The translations under genes and the position numbers were made by a program. Of a stretch of 64,000 nucleotides of DNA, positions 42,350 to 53,451 are shown piece by piece. Position 1 is the first letter of the stretch. Each line of letters begins with the position of its first letter. The notes under the pieces were generated by a model that had not been told where the DNA came from, searched no databases, and was given only the letters and a program-made list of their open reading frames with translations. This DNA is from Prochlorococcus marinus XMU1412. Its GTDB lineage: Bacteria; Cyanobacteriota; Cyanobacteriia; PCC-6307; Cyanobiaceae. The stretch is taken from positions 457,267-521,266 of the forward strand of contig NZ_JAAORJ010000002.1 of the NCBI RefSeq assembly GCF_017696315.1. Reading direction: 5' to 3'.

Positions 42350-42925
42350 AAATGTTAATCTTGACTGTCCATAATTCCTTACATCTATAGTTTCCCACAA
42401 AGTACTTTTTTTAATAAATAGATTTGGAGAATGTTCACAAATAACTGTTGAATTTTTTTTTAAAAGATTACATTTAAATATTTGATTTAAAACTAATTCA
42501 TGGAAATCCACATCGTATGGAGGATCTAGATAAACAAAATCAAATTTTAATTTGTTAAAGTCCATATTCCTAGATGATAAGTTTCTCTCATAATTAGGTT
42601 TTGTCCATTTCAAAACGTCTTTACATATAACTTCTATATCATTTCTCCTATTCTCTACATTCTCCAACGAGAGTAAATTTTCTATGCAAATTTTTGAGTT
42701 GATTTTGTTTTTTTCAATTGCAATTATTTTGCTTGCCCCATGATTATAGGCTTCACAAGAAATGGCCCCTGTTCCACTAAATAAATCTAACCAGTTACTA
42801 TTTTCAACCCTTCTGTTCAATATATTGAATATGGCCTCTCTCACTCTCAAAGTTGTAGGTCTGGTATAAGAATTATTTGGACTTTGGAGTTTTTTACCAC
42901 CTATTAATCTTAAGTTAGTCTTCAT
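42326..42925 (-). CDS. rsmD: 16S rRNA m2G966 methyltransferase RsmD
   Basis: This 199-residue Rossmann methyltransferase has [15 protein letters not shown], the SAM motif [20 protein letters not shown] and the catalytic FVYLDPPYD. These are hallmark features of RsmD. It probably shares a leftward transcript with hisH (13-bp gap) and trxA. Confidence 0.93.
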   Translation of the reverse strand: MKTNLRLIGGKKLQSPNNSYTRPTTLRVREAIFNILNRRVENSNWLDLFSGTGAISCEAYNHGASKIIAIEKNKINSKICIENLLSLENVENRRNDIEVICKDVLKWTKPNYERNLSSRNMDFNKLKFDFVYLDPPYDVDFHELVLNQIFKCNLLKKNSTVICEHSPNLFIKKSTLWETIDVRNYGQSRLTFLINVQHP

Positions 42926-42938
42926 TCCTAAACATCTC

Positions 42939-43556
42939 TTATTGAATATTACTCAACCATCTTCTCAAAAGTTTTTCGCCGGTTTTTCCAGATTTTTCTG
43001 GATGAAATTGACAGGCCAATAAATTATCATTCTCAATCATTGCAGTTAATTTTTCAGAGCCATAATCAACCTGAGCTGCAATAATATTTAAGTCATCTGG
43101 GATTGCATGATAGGAATGTACAAAATAGACCCAATTATTTAATTCTTCTAACTCTAATAATGTATTTGGTTTAGTAGGTAAAAGTTGGCACCAACCCATG
43201 TGTGGGATTCTTTGGTTAACAATTGTGGGTATTTTTTGTATTTTTCCTTTTAAAATCCCTAGCCCTTGAACTTTTCCTTCATCACTAGATTCAAAAAGGA
43301 GTTGGAGACCTAAACATATCCCAAAAAAGGACTTCCCACTTTTAATCCAATTTTTCAAATCAGTAATCAAATCAGTGTTTATGAGATTATTCATTGCTGG
43401 ATCAAATGATCCAACCCCAGGAAGTATTATCGCCTTACAAAGCTTCGAATCATTAAAGTTTTTAATCAATATAATTTCTTCTCCAAGACTTTCTAGAGAT
43501 TTTGTTACAGAATGAATATTACCCATTCCATAGTCTATTAGTCCAATTTTATGCAA
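42939..43556 (-). CDS. hisH: Imidazole glycerol phosphate synthase glutaminase subunit HisH
   Basis: This class-I glutamine amidotransferase of histidine synthesis supplies ammonia to HisF. The 205-residue protein has IIPGVGSFD, the nucleophile segment GKSFFGICLGLQLLF (Cys), and the His-Glu pair QFHPEKSG. It lies 11 bp after trxA on the same strand; hisF is elsewhere. Confidence 0.96.
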   Translation of the reverse strand: MHKIGLIDYGMGNIHSVTKSLESLGEEIILIKNFNDSKLCKAIILPGVGSFDPAMNNLINTDLITDLKNWIKSGKSFFGICLGLQLLFESSDEGKVQGLGILKGKIQKIPTIVNQRIPHMGWCQLLPTKPNTLLELEELNNWVYFVHSYHAIPDDLNIIAAQVDYGSEKLTAMIENDNLLACQFHPEKSGKTGEKLLRRWLSNIQ

Positions 43557-43567
43557 AGCTTTTAAAT

Positions 43568-43891
43568 TTATAAATGCTTAGTTAAAGTGCTAGAAAGAGT
43601 TGCTTTTGGCACAGCACCAACAACTGTATCAACCTTTTGACCACCCTTAAAAATCATTAATGTAGGAATACTTCTAATTCCGTATTGACTGGCTACATTT
43701 GGATTCTCATCCGTGTTTAATTTAAAAACTTTAATTTTCCCTTCAAAGTCCTTTGAAATTTCTTCTACAACTGGAGCGACCATCCTACATGGACCGCACC
43801 ATGGTGCCCAAAAATCAACCAATACTGGTAGATCACTTTGCAGTACATCCTTGTCAAATGAAGAATCAGTTACGGCTGGAGCTGATGACAT
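43568..43891 (-). CDS. trxA: Thioredoxin
   Basis: This is a 107-residue thioredoxin of the canonical m/x type with the active site WCGPC (Cys32, Cys35), the buried Asp in LVDFWAPW, and cis-Pro in [13 protein letters not shown]. It transfers electrons from ferredoxin- or NADPH-thioredoxin reductase to peroxidases and regulatory disulfides. It starts the trxA-hisH-rsmD run; Yfr1 lies upstream. Confidence 0.97.
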   Translation of the reverse strand: MSSAPAVTDSSFDKDVLQSDLPVLVDFWAPWCGPCRMVAPVVEEISKDFEGKIKVFKLNTDENPNVASQYGIRSIPTLMIFKGGQKVDTVVGAVPKATLSSTLTKHL

Positions 43892-43983
43892 AATTTAAGT
43901 ATTCCCTTTTTGAAAATTTAGCAGGCAAATCTTTTAAGTGATGATTTCATTACAGATAAAATAATATAAGTAACAAAATATCT

Positions 43984-44042
43984 AAAAAAGCCCGATTAAT
44001 CGGGCGATTTAGTGTGTGAGGAGTATGGGGTTTCCCCCATCA
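43984..44042 (-). ncRNA. yfr1: Small RNA Yfr1
   Basis: Read leftwards, a 5' hairpin (ATGGGG/CCCCAT, 44025-44040) is followed by the unpaired ACTCCTCACACAC motif (44012-44024), and then a terminator hairpin with a perfect palindromic stem (GCCCGATTAATCGGGC, 43990-44005) and six Ts. This is the known layout of Yfr1, an abundant ~54-nt antisense regulator of outer-membrane porin and other mRNAs in picocyanobacteria. The position between trxA and guaB matches published synteny. The exact 5' end is not visible. Confidence 0.95.
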
Positions 44043-44122
44043 TTTCATAATAACTCCTAATTAGAAAATTTTTCAATTTAATACTTAATTCACTAAGGTT
44101 TTATAATTTTGTTCTAGATGAA

Positions 44123-45286
44123 CTACTTACCCATCCCAAGCTGCTGAGCTTTTTGATAAACCTTACCCTCTGTGAGAAGCGATGGTGCGATAACTATTTC
44201 AACTTCTTGCATTTCTTTAATATTTTTTGCACCAAGAGTACTCATTGAGGTTCTAATGGCTCCTAATAAATTATGTGTCCCATCATCAAGTAAGGCAGGG
44301 CCTTTAATTATTCTTTCTAAGGAGCCTGTAGAACCAACTTCAATTCTTGTGCCCCTTGGCAATACTGGACTTGGAGTAGCCATACCCCAATGAAATCCTT
44401 TACCTGGAGCGTCTGAGGATTTAGCTATTGGGGATCCAATCATTACAGAATCTGCTCCACATGCTAAACATTTGCAGATATCTCCGCCCGTTACAATTCC
44501 TCCATCACCAATAATAGGAATATAACGACCACTTTCTTTAAAGTAATCATTTCTTGCCGCACTACAATCAGCAATTGCAGTTGCTTGAGGGATTCCAATT
44601 CCCAATACTCCTCTTGATGTACATGCCGCTCCGGGTCCTATCCCAACCATTAGTCCTGCAACTCCAGCATTCATAAGAAGTTTTGCAACTTTGTAAGTAA
44701 CACAATTTCCAGCTACAACTGGGACATTCATAGATTGGCAGAGATTTTTAATATTTAAGGTTTCCTTACCTTCCATACCTAGATGTTCAGTTGAAACAAC
44801 TGTTCCTTGAAGAAAAAATAAATCTATTTTGGAATTATTAAGTGTTTCTTTAAACTTAATAGCAGCTTGAGGTGTCCCACTAAAAGCAGCGATACCTCCT
44901 CTTTCTTTGACCTCATTTATTCTTTGTAAAATCAATTCCTCCTTGACGGGTTCACTATATATTTTCTGCATTAACGGAACGAACTCATTCTTCCCGACAG
45001 ATGCTATTTGGTTCAATATTTCATCAGGATTTTCATATCTTGTTTGTATACCCTCCATATTAATTACCCCTATGGAACCTAATTTTGTGAGTTCTACAGC
45101 CGTATTGACATCGACAACACTGTCCATGGCACTAGCTACGATCGGAACTTCTCTTTTAAAATCACCTATTGACCAAGAAGGATCAGTCAAATCGTAATCA
45201 AGTGTTCTATTACCCGGGACTAAAGCTATTTCATCAATGCCATAAGCCCTTCTGACTTTTTTATTTAAACCAAGTTCAATATTCAC
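44123..45286 (-). CDS. guaB: IMP dehydrogenase-family protein without CBS domains
   Basis: This enzyme oxidises IMP to XMP on the way to GMP. The 387-residue TIM barrel has the catalytic loop GIGPGAACTSRG (Cys in the loop), GDGGIVTGGD and the IMP-binding MIGSPIAKSSDAPG. The usual insert of two CBS domains (about 120 residues) is missing. This short form is common in cyanobacteria, though a GMP reductase-like activity cannot be excluded. Its guaB assignment also fits the Yfr1 synteny. Confidence 0.9.
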   Translation of the reverse strand: MNIELGLNKKVRRAYGIDEIALVPGNRTLDYDLTDPSWSIGDFKREVPIVASAMDSVVDVNTAVELTKLGSIGVINMEGIQTRYENPDEILNQIASVGKNEFVPLMQKIYSEPVKEELILQRINEVKERGGIAAFSGTPQAAIKFKETLNNSKIDLFFLQGTVVSTEHLGMEGKETLNIKNLCQSMNVPVVAGNCVTYKVAKLLMNAGVAGLMVGIGPGAACTSRGVLGIGIPQATAIADCSAARNDYFKESGRYIPIIGDGGIVTGGDICKCLACGADSVMIGSPIAKSSDAPGKGFHWGMATPSPVLPRGTRIEVGSTGSLERIIKGPALLDDGTHNLLGAIRTSMSTLGAKNIKEMQEVEIVIAPSLLTEGKVYQKAQQLGMGK

Positions 45287-45466
45287 GGAATTTTTCTCTT
45301 TATTTTGAATAAATTAACAACTAAAGGGGTAATAAGCCAAGGTTTATTCAAAAACAACAGGTTTTATTTTGATTTGTGTGTAAATGTGAGTATTTGGGAA
45401 TTAAATAAATATTTTTTTTTATTCATTATGACAATGAGCGATTATTATTAAAAAAAGGATTTTTAT

Positions 45467-48064
45467 ATGTCTGATATTTTAGATTCTGATAACTCAGGAT
45501 TAAGCGAAGATAACGACCGAATTATTCAGACTGACCTAAGAAACGAGATGTCTCGCTCATACCTTGAGTATGCAATGAGCGTTATAGTCGGTCGTGCTCT
45601 TCCGGATGCGAGAGATGGATTAAAACCTGTTCATAGAAGAATTCTTTATGCAATGTATGAACTTGGTTTAACTAGCGGTAGACCATACAGAAAATGTGCA
45701 AGAGTTGTTGGAGAAGTACTAGGTAAGTATCACCCTCATGGCGATACTGCTGTTTATGATGCTTTGGTTAGGATGGCTCAGGATTTCTCTATGAGAATGC
45801 CTCTCATAGATGGCCATGGAAACTTTGGTTCTGTTGATAATGACCCTCCAGCCGCAATGAGATATACAGAATCTCGTTTACAGTCTCTTACAGATGAAAG
45901 TCTATTAGAGGATATTGAATCTGAAACTGTAGATTTCGCCGATAATTTTGACGGTTCTCAGCAAGAACCAACAGTTTTACCTGCTAGGATTCCTCAACTA
46001 CTGCTAAATGGATCATCTGGAATAGCTGTAGGAATGGCAACTAATATTCCACCTCATAACTTAGGAGAATTAATTAATGGTCTTAAATCAATCATCAATA
46101 ACCCTTCGATTGAAGATAGAGAACTTTTTGAAATAATTAAGGGTCCAGATTTTCCCACAGGTGGTCAAATCCTAGGCAGAGATGGTATCAGAGAAACTTT
46201 CAAGACAGGGAGGGGTTCAATAACCATGAGAGGTGTAGCAAATATTGAGCAAATTAAATCCAGTGGTAGAGCAGAAAAAGATGCAGTAATAATTACAGAG
46301 CTCCCATTTCAAACTAATAAAGCGGCATTGATAGAAAGAATTGCTGACTTAGTTAATGAAAAAAAACTAGAAGGTATTTCTGATATTAGAGATGAAAGTG
46401 ATCGAGACGGAATGAGGATTGTTATTGAACTAAAAAGGGATGCCTACCCACAAGTAGTTTTAAATAATTTATTTAAGTTAACACCTCTACAAAATAACTT
46501 TAGTGCAAATATCCTTGCTTTAGTAAAAGGAGAGCCCACAACACTTTCACTCAGGAAAATGTTAGATGTATTTCTAGACTTCAGAGTGGAGACAATAAGG
46601 CGAAGAACGGGATTTTTATTAAAAAAGGCTGAAGAGAGGGATCACATTGTAAAAGGTCTTTTATTAGCGTTGGGCTCTATGGATGAAATTATCAATCTAA
46701 TAAGATCAGCAAAAGATACAGCTTCAGCTAGAGAAAAATTACAAAATGATCATGAGTTATCTGCCACACAGGCAGACGCAATCTTACAAATGCAGTTAAG
46801 AAGATTAACAGCCTTAGAAGCAGATAAAATCAAAGGTGAACATAATGAATTAACCCGAAAAATCAACCAATATCAGCAAATATTGAATAGTAAAGAGAGA
46901 ATTTTTGAAATTATTCTTGAAGAACTTAATAAAATCGATGAAAGATTTTCCTCTCCAAGAAAAACAGAAATACTTGATTTAGGAGGTGGTCTAGATGATA
47001 TTGATCTTATCGCTAATGACAGATCTGTAGTTTTATTAACTGAAGCAGGTTATTTAAAAAGAATGCCTGTTAATGAATTCGAATCTACAAGTCGTGGGTC
47101 AAGAGGTAAGGCTGGAACAAAGACACAAGGAGATGATGAAGTAAAATTATTTATAAGCTGTAATGATCATGATACTCTTTTGCTTTTCAGTGATAGAGGC
47201 GTATCTTATGCTCTTCCAGCATATAGAGTTCCTATGAGTAGCAGAACAGCTAAAGGTACTCCATCAGTTCAACTTCTCCCAATACCAAGAGAAGAAAAGA
47301 TAACTTCATTGGTTGCAGTAGATTCTTTTGATAACAACTGTTATCTATTAATGCTAACCAAGGCTGGATTTATAAAAAGAACTTCACTCTCTGCCTTCTC
47401 AAAAATTCGATCAAATGGATTAATAGCAATAAATCTTGAGGATGGAGACGCTTTAACTTGGGTTAGATTATCAAGAGAAGGTGATAGTGTTTTGATTGGA
47501 TCAAGAACAGGAATGGCTATTCATTTCAGATTAGATATTAAGGAATTAAGGCCACTTGGCAGGACTGCGAGGGGGGTTAAATCTATGAATCTGAGAAAAG
47601 GAGACAATCTTGTATCTATGGATGTTTTGACATCTGATTTAGTTGATCAATTAGCTAAAAATGAAGATCTTACTAACGAATTTGATGACAATCTTGAAGT
47701 TAACTCTTCAGAAGGTCCTTGGGTACTAATTGCCAGTTCATTTGGACTAGGTAAAAGAGTGCCTGTAACTCAGTTCAGATTGCAAAAAAGAGCAGGCATG
47801 GGTTTGAAAGCCATAAAATTCAGAATTAAAGATGATGTATTAGTTTGTTTGAAGGTCCTCGGAGAAGGGGAAGAATTACTTTTTGTGACCGAAAAAGGGG
47901 TGATAGTAAGAACAAACGCAGATAAAATTTCCCAACAATCTAGAGCCGCTACTGGAGTAAAATTACAAAGGTTGGACGAGGGTGATCACTTATCAGAAGT
48001 TGTCTTAGTTCCTCATGCACAAACAGAAGAACTAGACCAATTTAATGCAGGCACAGAAAATTAA
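45467..48064 (+). CDS. gyrA: DNA gyrase subunit A
   Basis: This 865-residue type II topoisomerase subunit that introduces negative supercoils has the quinolone-pocket segment [10 protein letters not shown] (Thr94 where E. coli has Ser83, Asp98 for Asp87), catalytic Tyr133 in MRYTESRL, and a C-terminal beta-propeller with the GyrA box (about [19 protein letters not shown] near 770). Family length is normal. It starts 180 bp from the divergent guaB. Confidence 0.97.
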   Translation: MSDILDSDNSGLSEDNDRIIQTDLRNEMSRSYLEYAMSVIVGRALPDARDGLKPVHRRILYAMYELGLTSGRPYRKCARVVGEVLGKYHPHGDTAVYDALVRMAQDFSMRMPLIDGHGNFGSVDNDPPAAMRYTESRLQSLTDESLLEDIESETVDFADNFDGSQQEPTVLPARIPQLLLNGSSGIAVGMATNIPPHNLGELINGLKSIINNPSIEDRELFEIIKGPDFPTGGQILGRDGIRETFKTGRGSITMRGVANIEQIKSSGRAEKDAVIITELPFQTNKAALIERIADLVNEKKLEGISDIRDESDRDGMRIVIELKRDAYPQVVLNNLFKLTPLQNNFSANILALVKGEPTTLSLRKMLDVFLDFRVETIRRRTGFLLKKAEERDHIVKGLLLALGSMDEIINLIRSAKDTASAREKLQNDHELSATQADAILQMQLRRLTALEADKIKGEHNELTRKINQYQQILNSKERIFEIILEELNKIDERFSSPRKTEILDLGGGLDDIDLIANDRSVVLLTEAGYLKRMPVNEFESTSRGSRGKAGTKTQGDDEVKLFISCNDHDTLLLFSDRGVSYALPAYRVPMSSRTAKGTPSVQLLPIPREEKITSLVAVDSFDNNCYLLMLTKAGFIKRTSLSAFSKIRSNGLIAINLEDGDALTWVRLSREGDSVLIGSRTGMAIHFRLDIKELRPLGRTARGVKSMNLRKGDNLVSMDVLTSDLVDQLAKNEDLTNEFDDNLEVNSSEGPWVLIASSFGLGKRVPVTQFRLQKRAGMGLKAIKFRIKDDVLVCLKVLGEGEELLFVTEKGVIVRTNADKISQQSRAATGVKLQRLDEGDHLSEVVLVPHAQTEELDQFNAGTEN

Positions 48065-48087
48065 AAGAAAATGGTTTATTAGATCAT

Positions 48088-49299
48088 ATGGAAATACTTG
48101 ATATTTTAATTCTTGGTTCCGGGCCCGCCGCACTTTGCTTGGCCTCTGAATTAGCCAAGCAAGATCTAAATATAAAAGGGATATCAACTAAATCTCCAAA
48201 TGAAAAATGGGAGAATACATATGGTATTTGGGCTTCTGAATTAGAGGAATTAGGATTAGAGTCCTTGTTATCTCATCGATGGTGTAAAACAGTTAGTTTT
48301 TTTGGAAATGGGGAAAATAAAAAGGGAGATAATCCAACAAAACATAATTATGATTATGGTTTGATAAACCAAGAAGCCTTTCAAAACGAACTTTTAAAAA
48401 AGTGTAAAGGAATTGAATGGTTGAATGAAACAGCTAAAGATATTAAAGAGAAAAATAAAATATCTGAGGTAATTTGTTTTTCAGGACTAAGGATAAAGGC
48501 AAGGTTAGTCATTGACGCAAGTGGTCATAAAAGTAATTTTGTAAAAAGGCCAGTCCAAAATGAGATCGCTCAACAAGCTGCATATGGAATCGTCGGGAAA
48601 TTTTCATCGCCACCAGTCAGTAAGGAACAGTTTGTTTTAATGGATTTTCGTCCAAATCATTTAAACAATGAAGAAAAATTATCATCTCCATCATTTCTCT
48701 ATGCAATGGATCTTGGAAATGAAACTTTTTTTGTTGAAGAAACATCATTAGCTTGTTATCCTGCATTATCCCAAGAGAATCTTAAAAAAAGACTTTTTAA
48801 AAGACTGAATAATAAAGGTATAGAGGTAAGTGAAATTTTTCATGAAGAGAATTGCCTTTTCCCAATGAATTTACCCCTCCCATTTAAAAAACAATTTGTA
48901 CTTGGTTTTGGAGGTTCTGCTAGCATGGTGCATCCTGCATCAGGATACATGATCGGATCTTTATTAAGAAGAGCTCCACTACTTGCAGAAAAATTAGCAC
49001 TCTTTTTAGAAGAACCTCATCTAAGTTCTCTTGAACTAGCAACAAAAGGTTGGGGGATCCTATGGCCTTACGAGTTAACACAAAGGCATAAACTTTACCA
49101 ATATGGTCTTAGAAGATTGATGAGTTTTGACGAAAGTAGATTAAGATGTTTTTTCTCGAATTTCTTTAGATTATCAACGAATGAATGGGTAGGTTTTCTT
49201 ACTAATACACTTCCACTCCCAAAACTAATTTACGTTATGAGTAAGATGTTTATAAATTCACCTCTAAAAGTAAAACTAGGAATGCTTAAGTTAAATTGA
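48088..49299 (+). CDS. crtL: Lycopene cyclase (CrtL type)
   Basis: This 403-residue flavoprotein cyclises lycopene ends to carotene rings. The N-terminus carries the FAD motif DILILGSGPAALCLASELA, and GFGGSASMVHPASGYMIGS is the conserved cyclase segment; FLPVFFEEP-like loops are replaced by FFVEETSLACYPALS. Prochlorococcus has two such cyclases (beta and epsilon). This one, next to gyrA, is probably the beta type, by my memory of synteny. It lies 24 bp after gyrA. Confidence 0.88.
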   Translation: MEILDILILGSGPAALCLASELAKQDLNIKGISTKSPNEKWENTYGIWASELEELGLESLLSHRWCKTVSFFGNGENKKGDNPTKHNYDYGLINQEAFQNELLKKCKGIEWLNETAKDIKEKNKISEVICFSGLRIKARLVIDASGHKSNFVKRPVQNEIAQQAAYGIVGKFSSPPVSKEQFVLMDFRPNHLNNEEKLSSPSFLYAMDLGNETFFVEETSLACYPALSQENLKKRLFKRLNNKGIEVSEIFHEENCLFPMNLPLPFKKQFVLGFGGSASMVHPASGYMIGSLLRRAPLLAEKLALFLEEPHLSSLELATKGWGILWPYELTQRHKLYQYGLRRLMSFDESRLRCFFSNFFRLSTNEWVGFLTNTLPLPKLIYVMSKMFINSPLKVKLGMLKLN

Positions 49300-49518
49300 A
49301 TCACTCTACTCTTTTATGCATAAAATTAAACAAGTTTCATACCACCTTTAAGCCAATTTATGGGAATGACAAAAACATCTATGACGATCAGTTAAGTATT
49401 AATGAAACTGTTAATACTTTGAAGGCTTACAAATATTTTTCTTCTACATTAAAAATTTGCAGAATTTTTTTTAGCTAAAGTCGTGACATTTCGAGGCTAA
49501 CAAGCTCTTAGTATTTTT

Positions 49519-51102
49519 TTATTTTCGCCAATCATTAATATTAATATCCGGAAAAACTTTATCTTCTTCCTCAATATCTTCAAGAAATTTTAAATTGATA
49601 TTGGAATGATTTTTAATCATTTCAACTATTTTCCAAAACCTGAACAAATGTCTTTCTATCCTCTCTTTTGCAAGTTCAGTTGTAGTTCCAGCTCTTAGTA
49701 TGAAACTCCAATCAGAGGATTCAGAGAGAAGTAATTCTCTTGCTGCTTGCTTGAAAAGTCGTAAAGAAAGGTCATTATTAAATTTTTTAGAACATAAATC
49801 AACAAAAGTTGAGCCTGCTTTCGTAATTTCAGGAACAATCCAAGCATTTGCATCATTAATCCAATAGTTATGGTAACCTCCTTGTCCCCAACTTGATGGT
49901 GATGGATCGCAAATCTGAAGATTTGGCTTTTGAATTAAGAATTCTTTTAAATTTGTAAGCTTAATTGAATATTTACTAGAATTTTTTAAAATATTTTCAA
50001 TAAAAAAAGGTCCCTCATACCACCAATGACCAAATAACTCTGCATCAAATGGAGCTACCAATAAGGGCTTGAAGGAAGAGGATAATGTTAATTTTTCTAA
50101 TTGTTTGGATCTCGCGAGAAGATAAGAATCAGCATGTTCTGCAACCTTCTTTTTGGCTTCATTTTCTAAGTAAAACGCCTTTTCCCCTAATGGTACCTTA
50201 TCATTTGTAATCTTATGAAACTTCAAACCCAAAGGTCTTTTTGTTGAGATACCTTTCTTTTGGAGTTTGGAGATAGGTAATTCCCATCCCAAATCTTTAT
50301 GAAATTCCCTATAAACCTTATCTCCCGGGAACCCGTCCTTTGCTGACCAAACAGGTAAAGTTGATTCACTATCTCTTCCAAAAAAGGCTACTCCTTTTTT
50401 CGAGCATATTGGAGCGTACACGCCATACCTAGGCCTTGGCGTAGCGTTTAGAATACCATGACCATCTAAGATTGCATATCTAATTCCAGAATTAAATAGC
50501 ATTTCATCTAAATTCTCATAATATGCACATTCAGGTAACCAAATACCTAAAGGCTTAGTTCCAAAAATATTTTCATGGTTCCTAATGGCTGTATTGATTT
50601 GTCCTTTAACAGTTTCTGGATTCTCCCTTAAAATTGGCAAATATCCGTGTGTAGCAGCACAAGTAAGAATATCCAAATTTCCAGAGTTATTTAAAACTCT
50701 AAACTTCTCAATTAAATCTCCAGAACATTGTTGCCAATACAAGTATTTGTCATTAAGGTTATTCATTAAAAATGCAGAGGCATTTTTTTCTTCTTTTGGC
50801 AGTTCGTTTAAGAAATTATTTCTTGTTTCAATCCAGCTTGGGAATGTTTCTTTAATTTTTTTATCATTTAGAAGTGATAATAATGTTGGAGACAAACTAA
50901 TAGTAAGTTTGGTATTTAAAGGATTTTCATTTTTGGAAGATTCTATTGATTGAAGTAGTGGTATATAACATTCCAAAATCGCTTGAAATAACCAATCCTC
51001 TTCTAAAGAGTTTTTTTCATTTTTTCTGACATAAGGTAGATGCGCATGTAAAACTATCGCTAACTGTCCTAAAAAATTATTTTTAGGGTATTGCCCATTC
51101 AT
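49519..51102 (-). CDS. GH57-family 1,4-alpha-glucan branching enzyme-like protein
   Basis: This 527-residue GH57 (beta/alpha)7 barrel has AIVLHAHLPYVR, LGIWLPECAYYENLDEML with the nucleophile Glu, VAPFDAELFGHWWYEG with the catalytic Asp, and a C-terminal DUF1957 region (LSESSDWSFILRAGTT). Members branch glycogen-type glucans. It runs against crtL and leuA, flanked by gaps of about 220 bp that hold nothing else I can recognise. Confidence 0.92.
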   Translation of the reverse strand: MNGQYPKNNFLGQLAIVLHAHLPYVRKNEKNSLEEDWLFQAILECYIPLLQSIESSKNENPLNTKLTISLSPTLLSLLNDKKIKETFPSWIETRNNFLNELPKEEKNASAFLMNNLNDKYLYWQQCSGDLIEKFRVLNNSGNLDILTCAATHGYLPILRENPETVKGQINTAIRNHENIFGTKPLGIWLPECAYYENLDEMLFNSGIRYAILDGHGILNATPRPRYGVYAPICSKKGVAFFGRDSESTLPVWSAKDGFPGDKVYREFHKDLGWELPISKLQKKGISTKRPLGLKFHKITNDKVPLGEKAFYLENEAKKKVAEHADSYLLARSKQLEKLTLSSSFKPLLVAPFDAELFGHWWYEGPFFIENILKNSSKYSIKLTNLKEFLIQKPNLQICDPSPSSWGQGGYHNYWINDANAWIVPEITKAGSTFVDLCSKKFNNDLSLRLFKQAARELLLSESSDWSFILRAGTTTELAKERIERHLFRFWKIVEMIKNHSNINLKFLEDIEEEDKVFPDININDWRK

Positions 51103-51325
51103 ACTTTTTAAATTTATGCCTATAGTTCTATAAAAATTCGAAATTATTTTTTATAAAAGAAGGCTTTAACCATAAAAGAATACTTTAAAAATTTAAGTAT
51201 TTTATTTTTTTTTCATAATTTTAACCAATATTATCTAAGTTATAATCTTTCAACAAATTTTTATTGAAGTAAATCTAGTCAAATTTTTTTAATTAGCTTA
51301 ATATAAGTTTAGTTTACTCCCTCTA

Positions 51326-52966
51326 ATGTCAAAAGATCCTGGAAGAATTTTGATATTTGATACAACTCTTCGAGATGGAGAGCAATCTCCTGGTGCCAGT
51401 TTAAATCTCGAAGAAAAACTTGCTATCGCCCATCAATTAGCAAGATTAGGAGTAGATGTTATTGAAGCTGGATTCCCTTTCGCAAGTCCAGGAGATTTTA
51501 AAGCTGTTAATAAAATTGCTAATGCTGTAGGGAAAGAAAATGGCCCTATAATATGCGGTTTAGCTAGAGCGTCTAAAGGCGATATAAAAGCATGTTACGA
51601 AGCAGTAAGTCCAGCTCCCAAAAAAAGAATACATACTTTTATTGCGACAAGTGATATTCATCTTAAACATAAACTTAAAAAATCCAGAAAAGATGTTCTT
51701 CAAATAGTTCCAGAAATGGTTAACTATGCAAAATCATTAGTTGATGATATTGAGTTTTCTTGTGAAGATGCCTCAAGGAGTGATCCTGATTTTTTATACG
51801 AAGTTATTCAACTAGCAATTTCTGCAGGAGCGACAACAATAAATATCCCTGATACTGTTGGATTTACAACTCCTAGTGAATTTGGCAAGCTAATTGTCGA
51901 CATAAATAAAAATGTTCCAAATATTGATGAGGCAGTAATCTCGGTTCATGGTCATAATGATTTGGGTTTAGCAGTAGCCAATTTTCTTGAGGCAGTAAAA
52001 AATGGAGCAAGACAACTAGAATGTACTATTAATGGAATTGGTGAAAGAGCCGGGAATGCCTCTCTAGAAGAATTAGTAATGGCACTTCATGTTAGGAAAA
52101 GTTTTTTTAATAGTTTTTTCAAAAGAAATCCAGATTCCCCAACTCCTCTTACGGCTATAAGAACAGAAGAAATAACAAAAACCTCTAGACTTGTTTCTAA
52201 CCTAACTGGAATGACTGTACAACCTAATAAAGCAATTGTTGGAGCTAATGCTTTTGCACATGAGTCAGGCATTCATCAGGATGGGGTTTTAAAAAATAGA
52301 CTAACTTACGAAATTATCGACGCAAAAACTGTTGGTTTGAGTGAAAACAAAATTTCTTTAGGGAAACTTAGTGGAAGAAGTGCGGTAAGAGCAAGATTAG
52401 AAGAGATGGGATATGACTTGAGTCGAGAAGATTTAAATGATGCTTTTGCTCGTTTTAAGGATTTAGCTGACAGGAAAAGAGAAATTACTGATAGAGATTT
52501 AGAAGCAATTGTTAGTGAACAAGTTCAGCTCCCCGAAGCTAAATTTCAATTAAGTCTTGTACAAGTAAGTTGTGGTAACGCCTCTAAACCTACTGCCACC
52601 ATTTCGCTTCTAAACACGGAAGATAATAGTGAAGACACTGCTGTATCAATAGGGACTGGACCTGTTGATGCTGTATGCGAGGCTTTAAATAAATTAGCTA
52701 AAGTTCCTAATGAATTAATTGAATTTTCTGTTAAGTCGGTAACAGAAGGAATTGATGCTTTGGGCGAAGTAACAATAAGAATAAGAAGGGATAATAAAAT
52801 ATATTCTGGTCATTCTGCTGATACAGACGTTGTAGTTGCTGCAGCGAATGCTTACGTTAATGCTTTAAATAGACTTGTATTTTCTGAGAAAAAAAATTCA
52901 ATTCATCCACAATTTGATAATTTAGAGAATTCTGATAATAAGTTCCTATCTAATCCTGCTAATTAA
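51326..52966 (+). CDS. leuA: 2-isopropylmalate synthase
   Basis: This is the first committed enzyme of leucine synthesis, condensing acetyl-CoA with 2-oxoisovalerate. The 546-residue protein has the HMGL-like start [16 protein letters not shown], the metal motif [24 protein letters not shown], and a C-terminal regulatory domain (about residues 390-520) for leucine feedback. Length is normal for the long form. Confidence 0.97.
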   Translation: MSKDPGRILIFDTTLRDGEQSPGASLNLEEKLAIAHQLARLGVDVIEAGFPFASPGDFKAVNKIANAVGKENGPIICGLARASKGDIKACYEAVSPAPKKRIHTFIATSDIHLKHKLKKSRKDVLQIVPEMVNYAKSLVDDIEFSCEDASRSDPDFLYEVIQLAISAGATTINIPDTVGFTTPSEFGKLIVDINKNVPNIDEAVISVHGHNDLGLAVANFLEAVKNGARQLECTINGIGERAGNASLEELVMALHVRKSFFNSFFKRNPDSPTPLTAIRTEEITKTSRLVSNLTGMTVQPNKAIVGANAFAHESGIHQDGVLKNRLTYEIIDAKTVGLSENKISLGKLSGRSAVRARLEEMGYDLSREDLNDAFARFKDLADRKREITDRDLEAIVSEQVQLPEAKFQLSLVQVSCGNASKPTATISLLNTEDNSEDTAVSIGTGPVDAVCEALNKLAKVPNELIEFSVKSVTEGIDALGEVTIRIRRDNKIYSGHSADTDVVVAAANAYVNALNRLVFSEKKNSIHPQFDNLENSDNKFLSNPAN

Positions 52967-53049
52967 ATTATTTTCTTAGGATTATTAAGTAGCACCAAAA
53001 AGTAGTCTCACAATACTGTAGATTAAATTAATAGTTAAAGCAGTAAATA

Positions 53050-53442
53050 ATGAGAGAAAGGGTACTTGGATATTGGGCACTTTCGTGGGTTGGCTTAATA
53101 GGCAACATAGTTGCACTTCCAATAATCGCATTAATAATAAGTTATGGGCCTCCACTAAAAGTTGCGAATATAACTCTTGCCATAAGTCTTGGATGGCCTG
53201 CTGCAATTGTTGGCATAGTTTCCTCAGCAGCTCTGTTAGCAGAGAGAAAATGGGGAGTAACTTTAACTCTAGTATCTCTATCAATGGTAATTTCTGGTAT
53301 GGGTCCTTATTCAGTTGTAAGGCTCATAACTCTTCAAGACATTTATGGAGTTGGTGGGTTTACTCTTTTAACAACATTATTAAGTACGTTAGCTCTTCTT
53401 TATTGGTGTAATCCGAAACATCGAAGAAGTATTAGGTTATAA
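53050..53442 (+). CDS. Membrane protein of unknown function
   Basis: This 130-residue protein has four hydrophobic helices with Gly/Pro motifs (GYWALSWVGLIGNIVALPIIALI, ISLGWPAAIVGIVSSAALLA, LTLVSLSMVISGMGP, LTTLLSTLALLYW). It is compact, with polar residues only at the ends (KHRRSIRL). Two antisense/overlapping frames here are not credible. It ends 9 bp from the stop of the HD protein gene (convergent). Confidence 0.7.
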   Translation: MRERVLGYWALSWVGLIGNIVALPIIALIISYGPPLKVANITLAISLGWPAAIVGIVSSAALLAERKWGVTLTLVSLSMVISGMGPYSVVRLITLQDIYGVGGFTLLTTLLSTLALLYWCNPKHRRSIRL

Positions 53443-53451
53443 AATTGAAAA

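Noticed and set aside
49296-49478. Open frame after crtL
   Set aside because: It starts with TTG overlapping the crtL stop, has no recognisable features, and is best read as ordinary intergenic sequence before the GH57 gene.
52985-53411. Two long frames around the membrane gene at 53050
   Set aside because: One is antisense and one is a different frame of the same DNA; only the 53050 frame gives clean membrane helices.
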